From NCBI GenBank assembly GCA_021809235.1, contig JAKBAG010000031.1:1-18375 (forward strand): a stretch of 18,375 bases of DNA, in the 5' to 3' direction. Origin of the DNA: Acidobacteriota bacterium (GTDB taxonomy: Bacteria; Acidobacteriota; Terriglobia; Terriglobales; Acidobacteriaceae). The position numbers were made by a program, and so were the translations under genes. Under the pieces are notes generated by a model that was not told where the DNA came from, did no database searches, and saw only the letters and a list, made by a program, of their open reading frames with translations. This document shows, piece after piece, positions 1-7,919 of this stretch. Position 1 is the stretch's first letter. The number at the start of each line of letters is the position of its first letter.

Positions 1-1
1 G

Positions 2-2638
2 CTGCGCGTCTGTTATGCGCAGTCGATTGCAGTGATGGAGGCGGACGGCGGCAGGGTGAAGGACTATCCGGAGGCGCGGACGGAGCTGGGCGCAGCGCAG
101 ACGCTCTACTCCGGGATTGCCTACAGCAGCGATGGCCGGTGGCTCTATGTGAGCGTGGACTCGTTGAGCGCTCCGCTGGGCGGACGGACGGAGCAGACGG
201 GCAACGGGATTCTGGTCTATCGGTTTGCGGCTGGCGTCCCGCAGTTCGATCACGTGATTCCGATTGGATTGCAGCCGCTGCCGGCAGGGGCGCACCAGAA
301 CCAGTTTGGCGCTGCGATTCCGGCCGGCCGGGCGATTCCTGCTCCGGCGGGACTGGCGGTGGTAACGGCTCATGACGGAGAGCCGGAGACGATTCTGGTG
401 GCGGACAATTTTTCCGACGACGTGCTGCAACTGGATGCGGCGAGCGGCGCGGTACGGCATCGGTTTGACCTATCGCTGGCCGGGCTGCGAGGCGGGACGC
501 TGGGACGCTCGTTCGTGGTGCCGTCCACCTATCCGATCGCGGTGACGGCGGATGCGGAAGGGCGCTATGCGTATGTGGCGCTGTGGAATGCTTCGGAGGT
601 GGTGCGGCTGGATCTGAAGCGGGGCAAGGTGGCGCAGGTGTTGCCGCTGCTGCCGCCGCAGAGCGAAGTGGCGCCGGGATCGCATCCGGCGGCACTGCTG
701 CTGGCGCATGGGATGCTCTACGTGGCGCTGGCCAACCGGGATGCGGTGGCGGCGGTACGGCTGACGGCGGAGCGGATGGAACTGGCCGCTGTGATGGATA
801 CGCGGCTGCCGGGGCAACGGTACTTTGGAGCGATGCCGGATGCGTTGGCCATCTCCAGCGACGGGCGGTATCTGTTTGCGGCAAACACCGGCTCGAATGC
901 GGTGGCGGTGCTGGCGGCAGGAGCCGCTGGCGGCAATGCGGTCAGGCGTGCGCCGCTGGGTTTTCTGCCGACGGAGTGGTATCCGACAGCTCTGGCGGTG
1001 CGCGGCAGCCGGTTGTACATTGCCACGGCCAAGGGTAAGGGAACGGGACCGAATGCGGTGCCGCCGCAGATTCCGGCCAGCGTGACCGGGCGCGGCGTGA
1101 ACCGGCTGCGACATCGGCCAAGCAGCTACATTGCGACGCTGCTGCATGGGTCGCTGGCCGCCGTCGAGGTGCCGGACGCGATGGCGCATCTGCCAGCACT
1201 GACGCGACGGGCGCTGGCGGACAATCGCATGGGCAGCCCTGCGACAACGCTTCACTTTGCCGCAGGGCGCAATCCGATTCGTCATGTGATCTACATCATC
1301 CGCGAGAATCGCACCTATGACCAGGAGCTGGGCGACCTGGGCGTGGGGAACGGCGATCGGGCGCTGACGATGTATGGCGCATCGATTACGCCAAACCTGC
1401 ACAAGCTGGCGTTGCAGTTTGGCGTGCTGGACAACTTCTATGACTCGGGCGAAGTCTCCGGCGATGGGCACGTCTGGTCGACGGCCGGCATCACCAGCGA
1501 CTACACGGAAAAGACATGGCAGCAGAGCTATCGCGGACGGGAGCGGCCTTATGACTATGAGGGCGTGGTGGAGCAGGGATATCCGCTGCTGGAAAAGATT
1601 CCCGACGTGGATGAGCCGAACAGTGGATATCTGTGGACCGATCTGGCGCGGCACCATGTTTCGCTCTACCACTTCGGGGAGTTCATCTCGACCAAATTCT
1701 GCGACGACTCCGGGGAGGCTCCCAAGGATGCTTCGCCGCTGAACGGGACGCCGGAGCCGCGCCCGGAGCACTGTGACCATCCGGCGGTATTGCCTGGAGA
1801 GACGATTCCGGCCATCTATGGCGGCGGGAAAAGCCCGTATCCTTGGAAGATTCCGCTTATCTTCCAGAATGTGGCGACCAAGCCGGAGTTGGTGGGGCAT
1901 TTTGATCCGCAGTATGCCGACTTTAACCTGAGCTTTCCGGATCAACTTCGCTTTGAGGAGTTTGATCGGCACTTCCGACATTGGGTGAAGGAGCGAACCG
2001 ACTCTGGCACGGACCCGATGCCGTCCTTTGTGATGCTGCGTTTCCCGAATGACCACACGGCGGGTACGACGCCGGGCATGCCGACGCCCCGAGCCTCCGT
2101 AGCCGACAACGATCTGGCCGTGGGCCGGACGGTGGAGGCGATCAGCCATAGTCCGTACTGGAACGATACGGCGATCTTTGTGCTGGAGGACGATGCTCAG
2201 GATGGAGCCGATCATGTGGATGCACATCGCAGCGTTGCGCTGGTGATCAGCAAATATTCGCCCCGCGCGGAGCGTCCGGTGGTGGATTCGCACTTTTACA
2301 CGACGGTGAGCGTGCTGAAGACGATGGAGGAGCTGCTGGGAGTTCCACCGATGAACAACAACGATGCGTATGCGCCAGCGATTGCGCCGCTGTTTACCGG
2401 CAGCGGAGATCAGCCTGCCTACACGGCCGATGCGAGCAATCGCGACAATGGCCTGATCTACACGGTCAACACGCGGCGCTCACCGGGGGCTGCCGCATCC
2501 AGTCGCATGGACTTTACCCATGAAGACCGTGCCAATGCACATCTGCTGAATGTGATTCTGTGGCGGGATGCGCGGGGCAAGGCACCGCTGCCGCCGCAAC
2601 TGGTGCATGCGACGGCAGCACGGCATGACGACGACTAG
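2..2638 (+). CDS. YncE-like beta-propeller / phosphoesterase fusion protein (5' partial)
   Basis: The reading frame is open to the left edge (codons from position 2), so the true start and any signal peptide lie outside the window. Numbering here counts the GTG at 32 as residue 1. Residues about 15-385 carry repeated propeller-blade signatures (SSDGRWLYVS, DAEGRYAYVA, GMLYVALAN, SSDGRYLFAANTGSNAVAVL), as in YncE/YVTN proteins. Residues about 415-800 form a phosphoesterase domain of the PF04185 type (acid phosphatase/phospholipase C superfamily). It shows ENRTYD at 425-430, GDGHVW after it, PNDHTAG around 672-678 and EDDAQDGADHVDAH at 719-732, which probably supply metal and phosphate ligands. 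Proteins with this order are known as bifunctional YncE/alkaline-phosphatase-like proteins and are usually exported. The substrate is unknown; release of phosphate from organic esters in the periplasm is an inference. The gene ends face to face with the M28 peptidase gene. Confidence 0.85.
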   Translation: MRVCYAQSIAVMEADGGRVKDYPEARTELGAAQTLYSGIAYSSDGRWLYVSVDSLSAPLGGRTEQTGNGILVYRFAAGVPQFDHVIPIGLQPLPAGAHQNQFGAAIPAGRAIPAPAGLAVVTAHDGEPETILVADNFSDDVLQLDAASGAVRHRFDLSLAGLRGGTLGRSFVVPSTYPIAVTADAEGRYAYVALWNASEVVRLDLKRGKVAQVLPLLPPQSEVAPGSHPAALLLAHGMLYVALANRDAVAAVRLTAERMELAAVMDTRLPGQRYFGAMPDALAISSDGRYLFAANTGSNAVAVLAAGAAGGNAVRRAPLGFLPTEWYPTALAVRGSRLYIATAKGKGTGPNAVPPQIPASVTGRGVNRLRHRPSSYIATLLHGSLAAVEVPDAMAHLPALTRRALADNRMGSPATTLHFAAGRNPIRHVIYIIRENRTYDQELGDLGVGNGDRALTMYGASITPNLHKLALQFGVLDNFYDSGEVSGDGHVWSTAGITSDYTEKTWQQSYRGRERPYDYEGVVEQGYPLLEKIPDVDEPNSGYLWTDLARHHVSLYHFGEFISTKFCDDSGEAPKDASPLNGTPEPRPEHCDHPAVLPGETIPAIYGGGKSPYPWKIPLIFQNVATKPELVGHFDPQYADFNLSFPDQLRFEEFDRHFRHWVKERTDSGTDPMPSFVMLRFPNDHTAGTTPGMPTPRASVADNDLAVGRTVEAISHSPYWNDTAIFVLEDDAQDGADHVDAHRSVALVISKYSPRAERPVVDSHFYTTVSVLKTMEELLGVPPMNNNDAYAPAIAPLFTGSGDQPAYTADASNRDNGLIYTVNTRRSPGAAASSRMDFTHEDRANAHLLNVILWRDARGKAPLPPQLVHATAARHDDD

Positions 2639-4731
2639 CGGACGCTCTCCAGCAGCGTTCTCGCCTTCTGGATGGCCTCGGTGAGCACCTGCAATTGCTG
2701 TGCGGCCACGGTCGGCTTGCCTGCGTCGAGGGCTTCATTGACGCCGGGAATATCCACGGCTGCGTAACCGGTGTACTCGCCGGGTGCGTAGATTGTGTGT
2801 TTATACCAGGAGCGGTTGGGCAGGCCATTGCTGCTGAGGAAGGCAGTCTCGACCGCGCGCAGAGTCTGGTTGAGCTCGGCGGGATCGGCCGGTGGATGCT
2901 GCTCGACCTCCATGGCCTTCTGCGCGGCGGTGGTGAACTGCCGGGCGGCGTCGAGCGCGGGTCCAAAGTCCAGCCCTTTGGCTGCGGGTTTGGACTGAGC
3001 CTGATGGAGATATTCGGTCAGCTCCTTGCCGTAGGTGACGTAGTCAAAGGGCAGCACGTCGGCATCGGCCATGTGCAGCGCCTCCAGACCGAAGACGCGG
3101 GCCATCTCCTGCAGGTAGGCGAAGTGGGGATCGGCGTTCATGGTGTACCAGGCGTAGTTGTCAAAGACGGAGTGGTAGACGCCGTAGGCCCCCTGCGAAC
3201 CGATGTCCGTGGAAGGTACGCCGAGATGCTGCAGGAATGGCGTAAAGTCGGAGCCGGAGCCGAGGTCGCCAACCGGAGCCTCTGCCGGAGCGCCGTCAGC
3301 GGCCAGTTCATGGGAGCTGCGGAGCTTCCACTGAGAGTAGACGCTGCCGCCGACCGGGCTGGGAACCTCGCGGGTGAGCTCGCGGAGAAACATCTTGAGC
3401 GAGGGAACGGCATCGGCGGTAAAGGTGGGACCGGCTACGGCGACATCGACGTTGAAGTAGGCGACGGCCTTCTGCAGCGCGCTGGCGTACTGCTCTGCCC
3501 ACTCTGTGGAACCGATCAGACCCTCCTCTTCGGCATCCCAACTGGCGAAGACGATGGTTCGCCTGGGGCGCCAGCCCTGATGCAGAAGCACGCCGATGCC
3601 ATGGACAGCCTCGAGCATGGCAGCAGTGCCGCTGTTGGGATCGACGGCACCGAAGACCCAGGCATCGCGATGGTTGCCGAGCACAACCCAGGCGTCGGGT
3701 TGCTGCGAGCCGGAGACCTTGCCGATGACATCCCAGATGGTGCGGATTTTATAGTCCTGATCGGAGACGAGGTGGACGCGGACACCGCTGCCGCCGATGT
3801 GATAGTGGAAGGGAAGTGCGCCCTGCCAGCTAGTGGGCACGGCTGCGCCCTTGAGCGCTCGCAGGATGGGCTCGGCATCGTGGTAGCTGATGGGAATGGA
3901 GATGATGGTGGGCTGATTGCCAGTCTTCATCGGGTCCATACGGGCCGAGTCCGGCAGGTTGACGGTGGAGGCCACGCCGGGCGTCTGCGGATCACCGGGA
4001 TACTTGAAAAGATACTGGACAGAGCCGCGCTGGACGCCAGTGGCCGGGCGCCACGGGCCGTGCGGGTAGACGTCACCCTGGTAGTAGCCATCATCGCGCG
4101 GGTCCGAGTAGATGAGCACGCCGGCGGCTCCGCGCTGCTGCGCGATGTAGACCTTGACGCCGCGGAAGTTGGCCCCGTAGCGGACGAGGACGATCTTGCC
4201 GTGGAGGTCGATGTGATCTGCGGCGAGCTGGTTGAAGTCGGCCAGTGTGCCGTAGTTGGCATAGACGACTTCGCCGGTGACGTCGCCGGAGGCCGAGGAG
4301 CCGTTGAAGGGCATGACGACGTTGGGATTGTTCTGGTAGGGATCGCTGGAGACGTGCTCAGGCGTGGGCCCGGAGGAAAGCAGTCGGCCATCATCGGAGG
4401 TGGCCTGGAACTGCACCTTGCGGGGCTGGTTCATCAGGACACGATAGGGAACGATCTCGGTTTTGAGTCCGGCGGCGCGAAATTTGGCTGCGACGTATTG
4501 GGCGGTCTTGTAGTCCTCCGGCGAGCTGGCGATATGCGGCTCTGCTGTGAGGATCTTCAGCTCCTGGCCGGCAAGGCGGGCATCGGGAACGGCGAGGAAC
4601 TGCTCATCCAGACGTGCCTGAGCGGCGGGACTGCGGAAGCCGAACAGTTGGGTGGGTGCGCTCTGGGCCCAGGCGGCCATGGGCAGGATGGCCAGCAGAA
4701 AGCCGGCTTGCAGTGGAAATCTCTTACACAT
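2635..4731 (-). CDS. Exported M28 metallopeptidase, glutamate carboxypeptidase II / TfR-like
   Basis: This 698-residue protein begins with a signal peptide ending near AAWAQ (about residue 23). A PA domain follows (around HGKIVLVRYG and FRGVKVYIAQQRGAAG). The M28 di-zinc catalytic domain has His354 and Asp364 in NHRDAWVFGAVDPNSG, general base Glu401 and ligand Glu402 in DAEEEGL, Asp429 in FNVDVAVAG, and His520 in YHSVFD. The C-terminal part (about 570-698) matches the TfR-like dimerisation domain. Domain order and length match glutamate carboxypeptidase II (NAALADase). All five metal ligands and the base are present, so the enzyme should be active as an exopeptidase outside the cytoplasm. The arginine patch that gives the human enzyme its taste for acidic residues is not kept, so the substrate is open. 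The ATG at 4731 has AAGGAG five bases upstream. It lies 83 bases downstream of the M42-like gene and is probably co-transcribed with it. Confidence 0.92.
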   Translation of the reverse strand: MCKRFPLQAGFLLAILPMAAWAQSAPTQLFGFRSPAAQARLDEQFLAVPDARLAGQELKILTAEPHIASSPEDYKTAQYVAAKFRAAGLKTEIVPYRVLMNQPRKVQFQATSDDGRLLSSGPTPEHVSSDPYQNNPNVVMPFNGSSASGDVTGEVVYANYGTLADFNQLAADHIDLHGKIVLVRYGANFRGVKVYIAQQRGAAGVLIYSDPRDDGYYQGDVYPHGPWRPATGVQRGSVQYLFKYPGDPQTPGVASTVNLPDSARMDPMKTGNQPTIISIPISYHDAEPILRALKGAAVPTSWQGALPFHYHIGGSGVRVHLVSDQDYKIRTIWDVIGKVSGSQQPDAWVVLGNHRDAWVFGAVDPNSGTAAMLEAVHGIGVLLHQGWRPRRTIVFASWDAEEEGLIGSTEWAEQYASALQKAVAYFNVDVAVAGPTFTADAVPSLKMFLRELTREVPSPVGGSVYSQWKLRSSHELAADGAPAEAPVGDLGSGSDFTPFLQHLGVPSTDIGSQGAYGVYHSVFDNYAWYTMNADPHFAYLQEMARVFGLEALHMADADVLPFDYVTYGKELTEYLHQAQSKPAAKGLDFGPALDAARQFTTAAQKAMEVEQHPPADPAELNQTLRAVETAFLSSNGLPNRSWYKHTIYAPGEYTGYAAVDIPGVNEALDAGKPTVAAQQLQVLTEAIQKARTLLESVR

Positions 4732-4751
4732 TCTGACTCCTTGAGGTTGTG

Positions 4752-4769
4752 CCCAGCCGTGGTGCTGGG
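4752..4769. repeat. Short perfect inverted repeat between the two peptidase genes
   Basis: CCCAGC (4752-4757) and GCTGGG (4764-4769) are perfect 6-base arms around a 6-base loop. In the - strand transcript this hairpin would sit about ten bases upstream of the AAGGAG ribosome-binding site of the M28 gene (4737-4742). No U-run follows, so it is not a terminator. It could be a processing or translation-tuning hairpin, or chance in GC-rich DNA. Confidence 0.35.
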
Positions 4770-4814
4770 GGAATGCAGGCGATGGGGAAGCCGGGATGAC
4801 TGCTGACAGTGTGG

Positions 4815-6029
4815 CTACCGGGCAGCGGGAGCTGCAGTCGGCGGTGGGCTGAAGTCTCGGATTTGCTGCACGGTGTCGGCGTCGAGCGACTGCAGCAGGT
4901 CGACGACGAGATCGACCATGTGGTCGAAGTCGCCGCGATTCATGATGCCGTTATGAGCGTGGGTGTAGCGGACGGGGACGACGAGGTTGACGGTGGGTGT
5001 GCCGCCGTTGCTGGCCTGGATGGCGGCTGAATCATCGCCGTAACCCTGCACCAGGTCGAATTGCAGGGGAATGCCGTGTGCGGTGGCGGTTTTGCGGACC
5101 AGCGCGACGAGCTTGCGATTGGGCAGAGTGCTGGAGTCATAGAGGAAGATGCCGGGCCCGGCGCCGAGCTTTTCCTGGGTTTCCTCGGGATGGCCGGGGT
5201 AGACATCGCCGGTGATGCCGCCTTCAATGGCGATGCCGAGATCGGGTCGGACGACGTCGGCGGCGGTTTTGGCTCCGCGCAGGCCGATCTCCTCCTGGGT
5301 GGTAGCGACATAGAAGAGCTGGTTGGGATGAGGAGCCTTTGCCGTGCGGCGCATGGCCTCCAGCAGGACGGCACAGCCGACACGATCATCCCAGGCTTTG
5401 CCGAGATAGTTGTCCGAGCCGTTGAGGACGGTGAAGGGCGAGTCGGGAACGACGGGGTCGCCGGGCTCAATGCCCATGGCAGCAGCCTGCGCGGCGGTCA
5501 TGGCACCAATGTCGATGGTGAGGACGTTGCGCGGGTAGACGCGATTGCGCTCGTCGGCGGGAACGACGTGAATATCGCGGATGCCGGTGACGCCATGCAC
5601 CGGGCCTTTGGAGCCGAGGATGGTCCAGCGCTGGTCGACGAGTGCCTGATCGAGCCAGCCGCCGAGCATCTGCATGGTGAGCAGTCCGTTGGGCGTGATG
5701 CGACGGACCATGCCTCCCAGCTCGTCCATGTGGGCGTCAATCATGATGCGTGGCCCGCGGCTACCCTGCCGGGCGATGACCGAGCCCAGGCCGTCGTAAC
5801 GGAGCGAATCGGATGCGGCCTGCATGCGAGGCACCATGATGGCGCGCACAGGCTCCTCGGCTCCTGGCGGTCCCGGAGCGTTGGAGAGTTGTTGCAGGAT
5901 TTGAATGGTGGGGTCGGAAGTGGCGGCAGCAACGGCGGCGGATTGGGCTGCGGCCGGCAGGGCTGCGGCGACAGAGACAATCATGAGGCAAAGTGTGCCG
6001 ACAAGGGATGGATGACGCATGGCTTGCAT
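4815..6029 (-). CDS. Exported M42-family-like metalloaminopeptidase
   Basis: The 404-residue product has the M42 (glutamyl aminopeptidase/PepA/tetrahedral aminopeptidase) motif set. His100 and Asp102 lie in AHMDELGG, Asp214 in AWDDRVG, Glu246/Glu247 in TTQEEIGLRGA, Glu269 in GIAIEGGITGD, and His357 in RYTHAH. These fit the base and di-metal ligands of the family, which removes N-terminal residues from peptides. I start at the ATG at 6029 because it opens a convincing signal peptide (MQAMRHPSL, hydrophobic core, ALPAAAQ near residue 29) and has a GGGTGA-like site upstream. The frame is open further up to 6149, but that would run into the divergent prenyltransferase gene and bury the signal peptide. 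Most M42 enzymes are cytoplasmic, so export is a notable variation. It is the first gene of a likely two-gene unit with the M28 peptidase. Confidence 0.88.
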   Translation of the reverse strand: MQAMRHPSLVGTLCLMIVSVAAALPAAAQSAAVAAATSDPTIQILQQLSNAPGPPGAEEPVRAIMVPRMQAASDSLRYDGLGSVIARQGSRGPRIMIDAHMDELGGMVRRITPNGLLTMQMLGGWLDQALVDQRWTILGSKGPVHGVTGIRDIHVVPADERNRVYPRNVLTIDIGAMTAAQAAAMGIEPGDPVVPDSPFTVLNGSDNYLGKAWDDRVGCAVLLEAMRRTAKAPHPNQLFYVATTQEEIGLRGAKTAADVVRPDLGIAIEGGITGDVYPGHPEETQEKLGAGPGIFLYDSSTLPNRKLVALVRKTATAHGIPLQFDLVQGYGDDSAAIQASNGGTPTVNLVVPVRYTHAHNGIMNRGDFDHMVDLVVDLLQSLDADTVQQIRDFSPPPTAAPAAR

Positions 6030-6142
6030 CGTATCACCCAGATGGCTTTCCGGAATGCAAAATCCGGAGCGTGCCGCAGGAGTACGGCGGAGTGGGCGAA
6101 CGGCTAAACTGATAGGGAAGTATGTGAGGCGGGGACAGGTCC
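6030..6142. promoter_or_regulatory. Divergent promoter region, M42 peptidase / UbiA-like gene
   Basis: These 113 bases separate the start codons of two divergent genes and must carry both promoters. The hexamer TCCGGA, itself a palindrome, occurs twice, eight bases apart, near 6050-6070. I cannot assign -35/-10 boxes with confidence. Confidence 0.4.
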
Positions 6143-7009
6143 ATGGCAACGCTGGCTCAGGTTCGGATTACGCTGGAGATGATCAAGTGGGAGCACTCGA
6201 TCTTTGCGCTACCTTTTGCGTTGACCGGAGCCATGCTGGCGGCCGGTGGATGGCCCAGCGCGCATACGCTGCTCTGGATTGTGGTGGCGATGGTGACGGC
6301 GCGCTCGGCGGCCATGGCCTTCAATCGCTGGGCGGATGCGGAGCTGGACGCGGCCAATCCGCGGACGCGCTCGCGGGCGATTCCAGCCGGACTGCTGACA
6401 CCGGGCTTTGTGCTGCTGTTTACGGTGGCGATGACGGGCGGATTTTTGCTGGCGTGCTGGCGGCTGAACCGGCTGACGCTGCTGCTGTCTCCGTTTGTGC
6501 TGCTGGTGCTGTTCAGCTACTCGTACATGAAGCGCTGGACTCGTCTGAGCCACCTGGTGCTGGGGCTTTCGCTGGGCATTGCGCCGTCGGCGGCGTGGAT
6601 TGCCGTGCGCGGGTCGCTGGATGCGCGTATTACGTTGCTGACAGCGATTGTGCTGCTTTGGACAGCGGGGTTCGACATTCTGTATGCCTGTCAGGATATG
6701 GATCACGACCGTCGGGCCGGGCTGCACAGCATTCCCCAGGCGCTGGGACTTCCGGCCGCATTTGCACTGGCGCGGGGCTTTCATGCAGCGGTGGCGGTGG
6801 CACTGGTGGCGTTTGCCTTGCTGTTTCATTTCGGCTGGGCCGGATATGCAGGCGTGGCGCTGGTGGCCGCGCTGCTTGCCTATGAGCATCGGCTGGTTTC
6901 TCCGCGGGACCTGAGCCGGCTGAACGCGGCCTTTTTCACAATGAACGGGATCATCGCCAGCGTGTTCTTTCTCTCGGTGGCGGCAGACCTGCTACTGCAT
7001 CGACGCTAG
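6143..7009 (+). CDS. UbiA-family polyprenyltransferase, probably menaquinone pathway (MqnP-like)
   Basis: This 288-residue, strongly hydrophobic membrane protein has both Asp-rich motifs of UbiA prenyltransferases. They are NRWADAELD at 61-69 and DILYACQDMDHD at 178-189, which bind the Mg-diphosphate of the prenyl donor. The N-terminus (EMIKWEHSIFALPFAL) and overall length fit the 'UbiA-like, other' subfamily that accompanies futalosine menaquinone synthesis better than E. coli UbiA. The likely job is attaching a polyprenyl tail to an aromatic acid in the inner membrane on the way to menaquinone. The exact substrate (a naphthoate derivative or 4-hydroxybenzoate) cannot be read from the sequence. 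No other quinone gene is in the window to decide. The ATG at 6143 follows a purine-rich GGGGACAGG stretch. pheA follows 85 bases downstream and uses the same chorismate-derived supply. Confidence 0.88.
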   Translation: MATLAQVRITLEMIKWEHSIFALPFALTGAMLAAGGWPSAHTLLWIVVAMVTARSAAMAFNRWADAELDAANPRTRSRAIPAGLLTPGFVLLFTVAMTGGFLLACWRLNRLTLLLSPFVLLVLFSYSYMKRWTRLSHLVLGLSLGIAPSAAWIAVRGSLDARITLLTAIVLLWTAGFDILYACQDMDHDRRAGLHSIPQALGLPAAFALARGFHAAVAVALVAFALLFHFGWAGYAGVALVAALLAYEHRLVSPRDLSRLNAAFFTMNGIIASVFFLSVAADLLLHRR

Positions 7010-7084
7010 GGCGTGTGCGGGCCAAAACCAGTATGATGAAGGGTCCGCCGCAAGTCAGCATTGGTGCGGTGCCGGGACGGAATC

Positions 7085-7090
7085 AGGAGA
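7085..7090 (+). promoter_or_regulatory. Ribosome-binding site setting the TTG start of pheA
   Basis: AGGAGA lies four bases before TTG at 7095. No in-frame ATG or GTG lies nearby (the ATGs at 7033 and 7036 are out of frame), so this site fixes the unusual start. Confidence 0.75.
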
Positions 7091-7094
7091 TTGC

Positions 7095-7919
7095 TTGCCT
7101 CGCGTTGCCATACAGGGAGAATTCGGCGCCTTCAGCCATGAAGCCGCCCTCAGACTGGTTCCCGATGCCTCAGTCGTGCCCTGCGCCCTGTCGGCTGATG
7201 TGTTTGCTGCTGTCTCCTCCGGGCAGGTGGAAGCAGCCGTGGTGCCGATAGAAAACAGCCTGGCAGGCTCCGTGATGGAGCACTTCGACCTGCTGCTGCA
7301 GCACGATCTGGTGATTCTGGAGGAGGCGCTGCTAAGGATTCGCCATAACCTGATCGCGCTGGAAGGCGTGGGCCTGGAGCAGTTGCAGGAGGTCTATTCG
7401 CACCCGGTGGCTCTGGCCCAGTGCCGACAGTTCTTCGCCAGGCATCCGGGCATCCGAGCCAGCGCCTACTATGACACGGCCGGGAGCGTGAAACACCTGA
7501 CGGAACAGAAGCTGTTCCGGGCCGGCGCCATTGCCAGCAGCCATGCGGCGCAGGTGTATGGAGCGCGGATTCTGGCAGCCGGAATCGAGGACAATCCGCA
7601 GAACTATACGCGCTTCTTTCGGTTGTGCCGCCGCGCTGAGGCGCAGCCGGTGGCCGATGCCAACAAGCTGAGCCTGGTCTTCTCAGTAGAGAACCGGCCG
7701 GGGTCGCTGGTGATAGCCCTGCAACAGATTGCCGGACAGGGAACGAACCTGACAAAGATCGAGTCCCGCCCGGTGCATGGTCGGCCTTGGGAGTACATCT
7801 TCTATGTGGATTGCCAGCTTTCCAGCCCGGAGGCGGCGGATCTGGCGCTGGCTGCACTGGAGCCGCACTGCGCGATGGTTCGGGAGTTGGGGCGGTATCG
7901 CGAGGCGATGCTTCCGTAA
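7095..7919 (+). CDS. pheA: Prephenate dehydratase
   Basis: This 274-residue monofunctional enzyme converts prephenate to phenylpyruvate in phenylalanine synthesis in the cytoplasm. The catalytic periplasmic-binding-protein-like domain spans about residues 2-180. It starts RVAIQGEFGAFSHEAA, includes VPIENSLAGSV, and has the Thr-Arg-Phe catalytic motif at 172-174 (NYTRFF). A C-terminal ACT domain (about 195-272) carries NRPGSLV and the ESRP motif at 223-226, which bind phenylalanine for feedback control in the family. There is no chorismate mutase domain, so that activity must come from another gene. Translation appears to start at TTG 7095, set by AGGAGA just upstream; this start places the family's first beta strand at the very N-terminus. 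The gene probably shares a transcript with the prenyltransferase gene upstream. Confidence 0.95.
   Translation: MPRVAIQGEFGAFSHEAALRLVPDASVVPCALSADVFAAVSSGQVEAAVVPIENSLAGSVMEHFDLLLQHDLVILEEALLRIRHNLIALEGVGLEQLQEVYSHPVALAQCRQFFARHPGIRASAYYDTAGSVKHLTEQKLFRAGAIASSHAAQVYGARILAAGIEDNPQNYTRFFRLCRRAEAQPVADANKLSLVFSVENRPGSLVIALQQIAGQGTNLTKIESRPVHGRPWEYIFYVDCQLSSPEAADLALAALEPHCAMVRELGRYREAMLP

Noticed and set aside
470..2293. 607-codon open frame on the - strand opposite the phosphoesterase gene
   Set aside because: It is Arg/His/Gln-rich and low in complexity, with no motifs or ribosome-binding site; an antisense shadow of the real gene.
2695..4806. 703-codon open frame on the + strand opposite the M28 peptidase gene
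   Set aside because: It is Gly/Val/Asp-rich with no recognisable domain, and lies exactly antisense to a gene with a full set of catalytic motifs. It is a by-product of GC-rich codon use.
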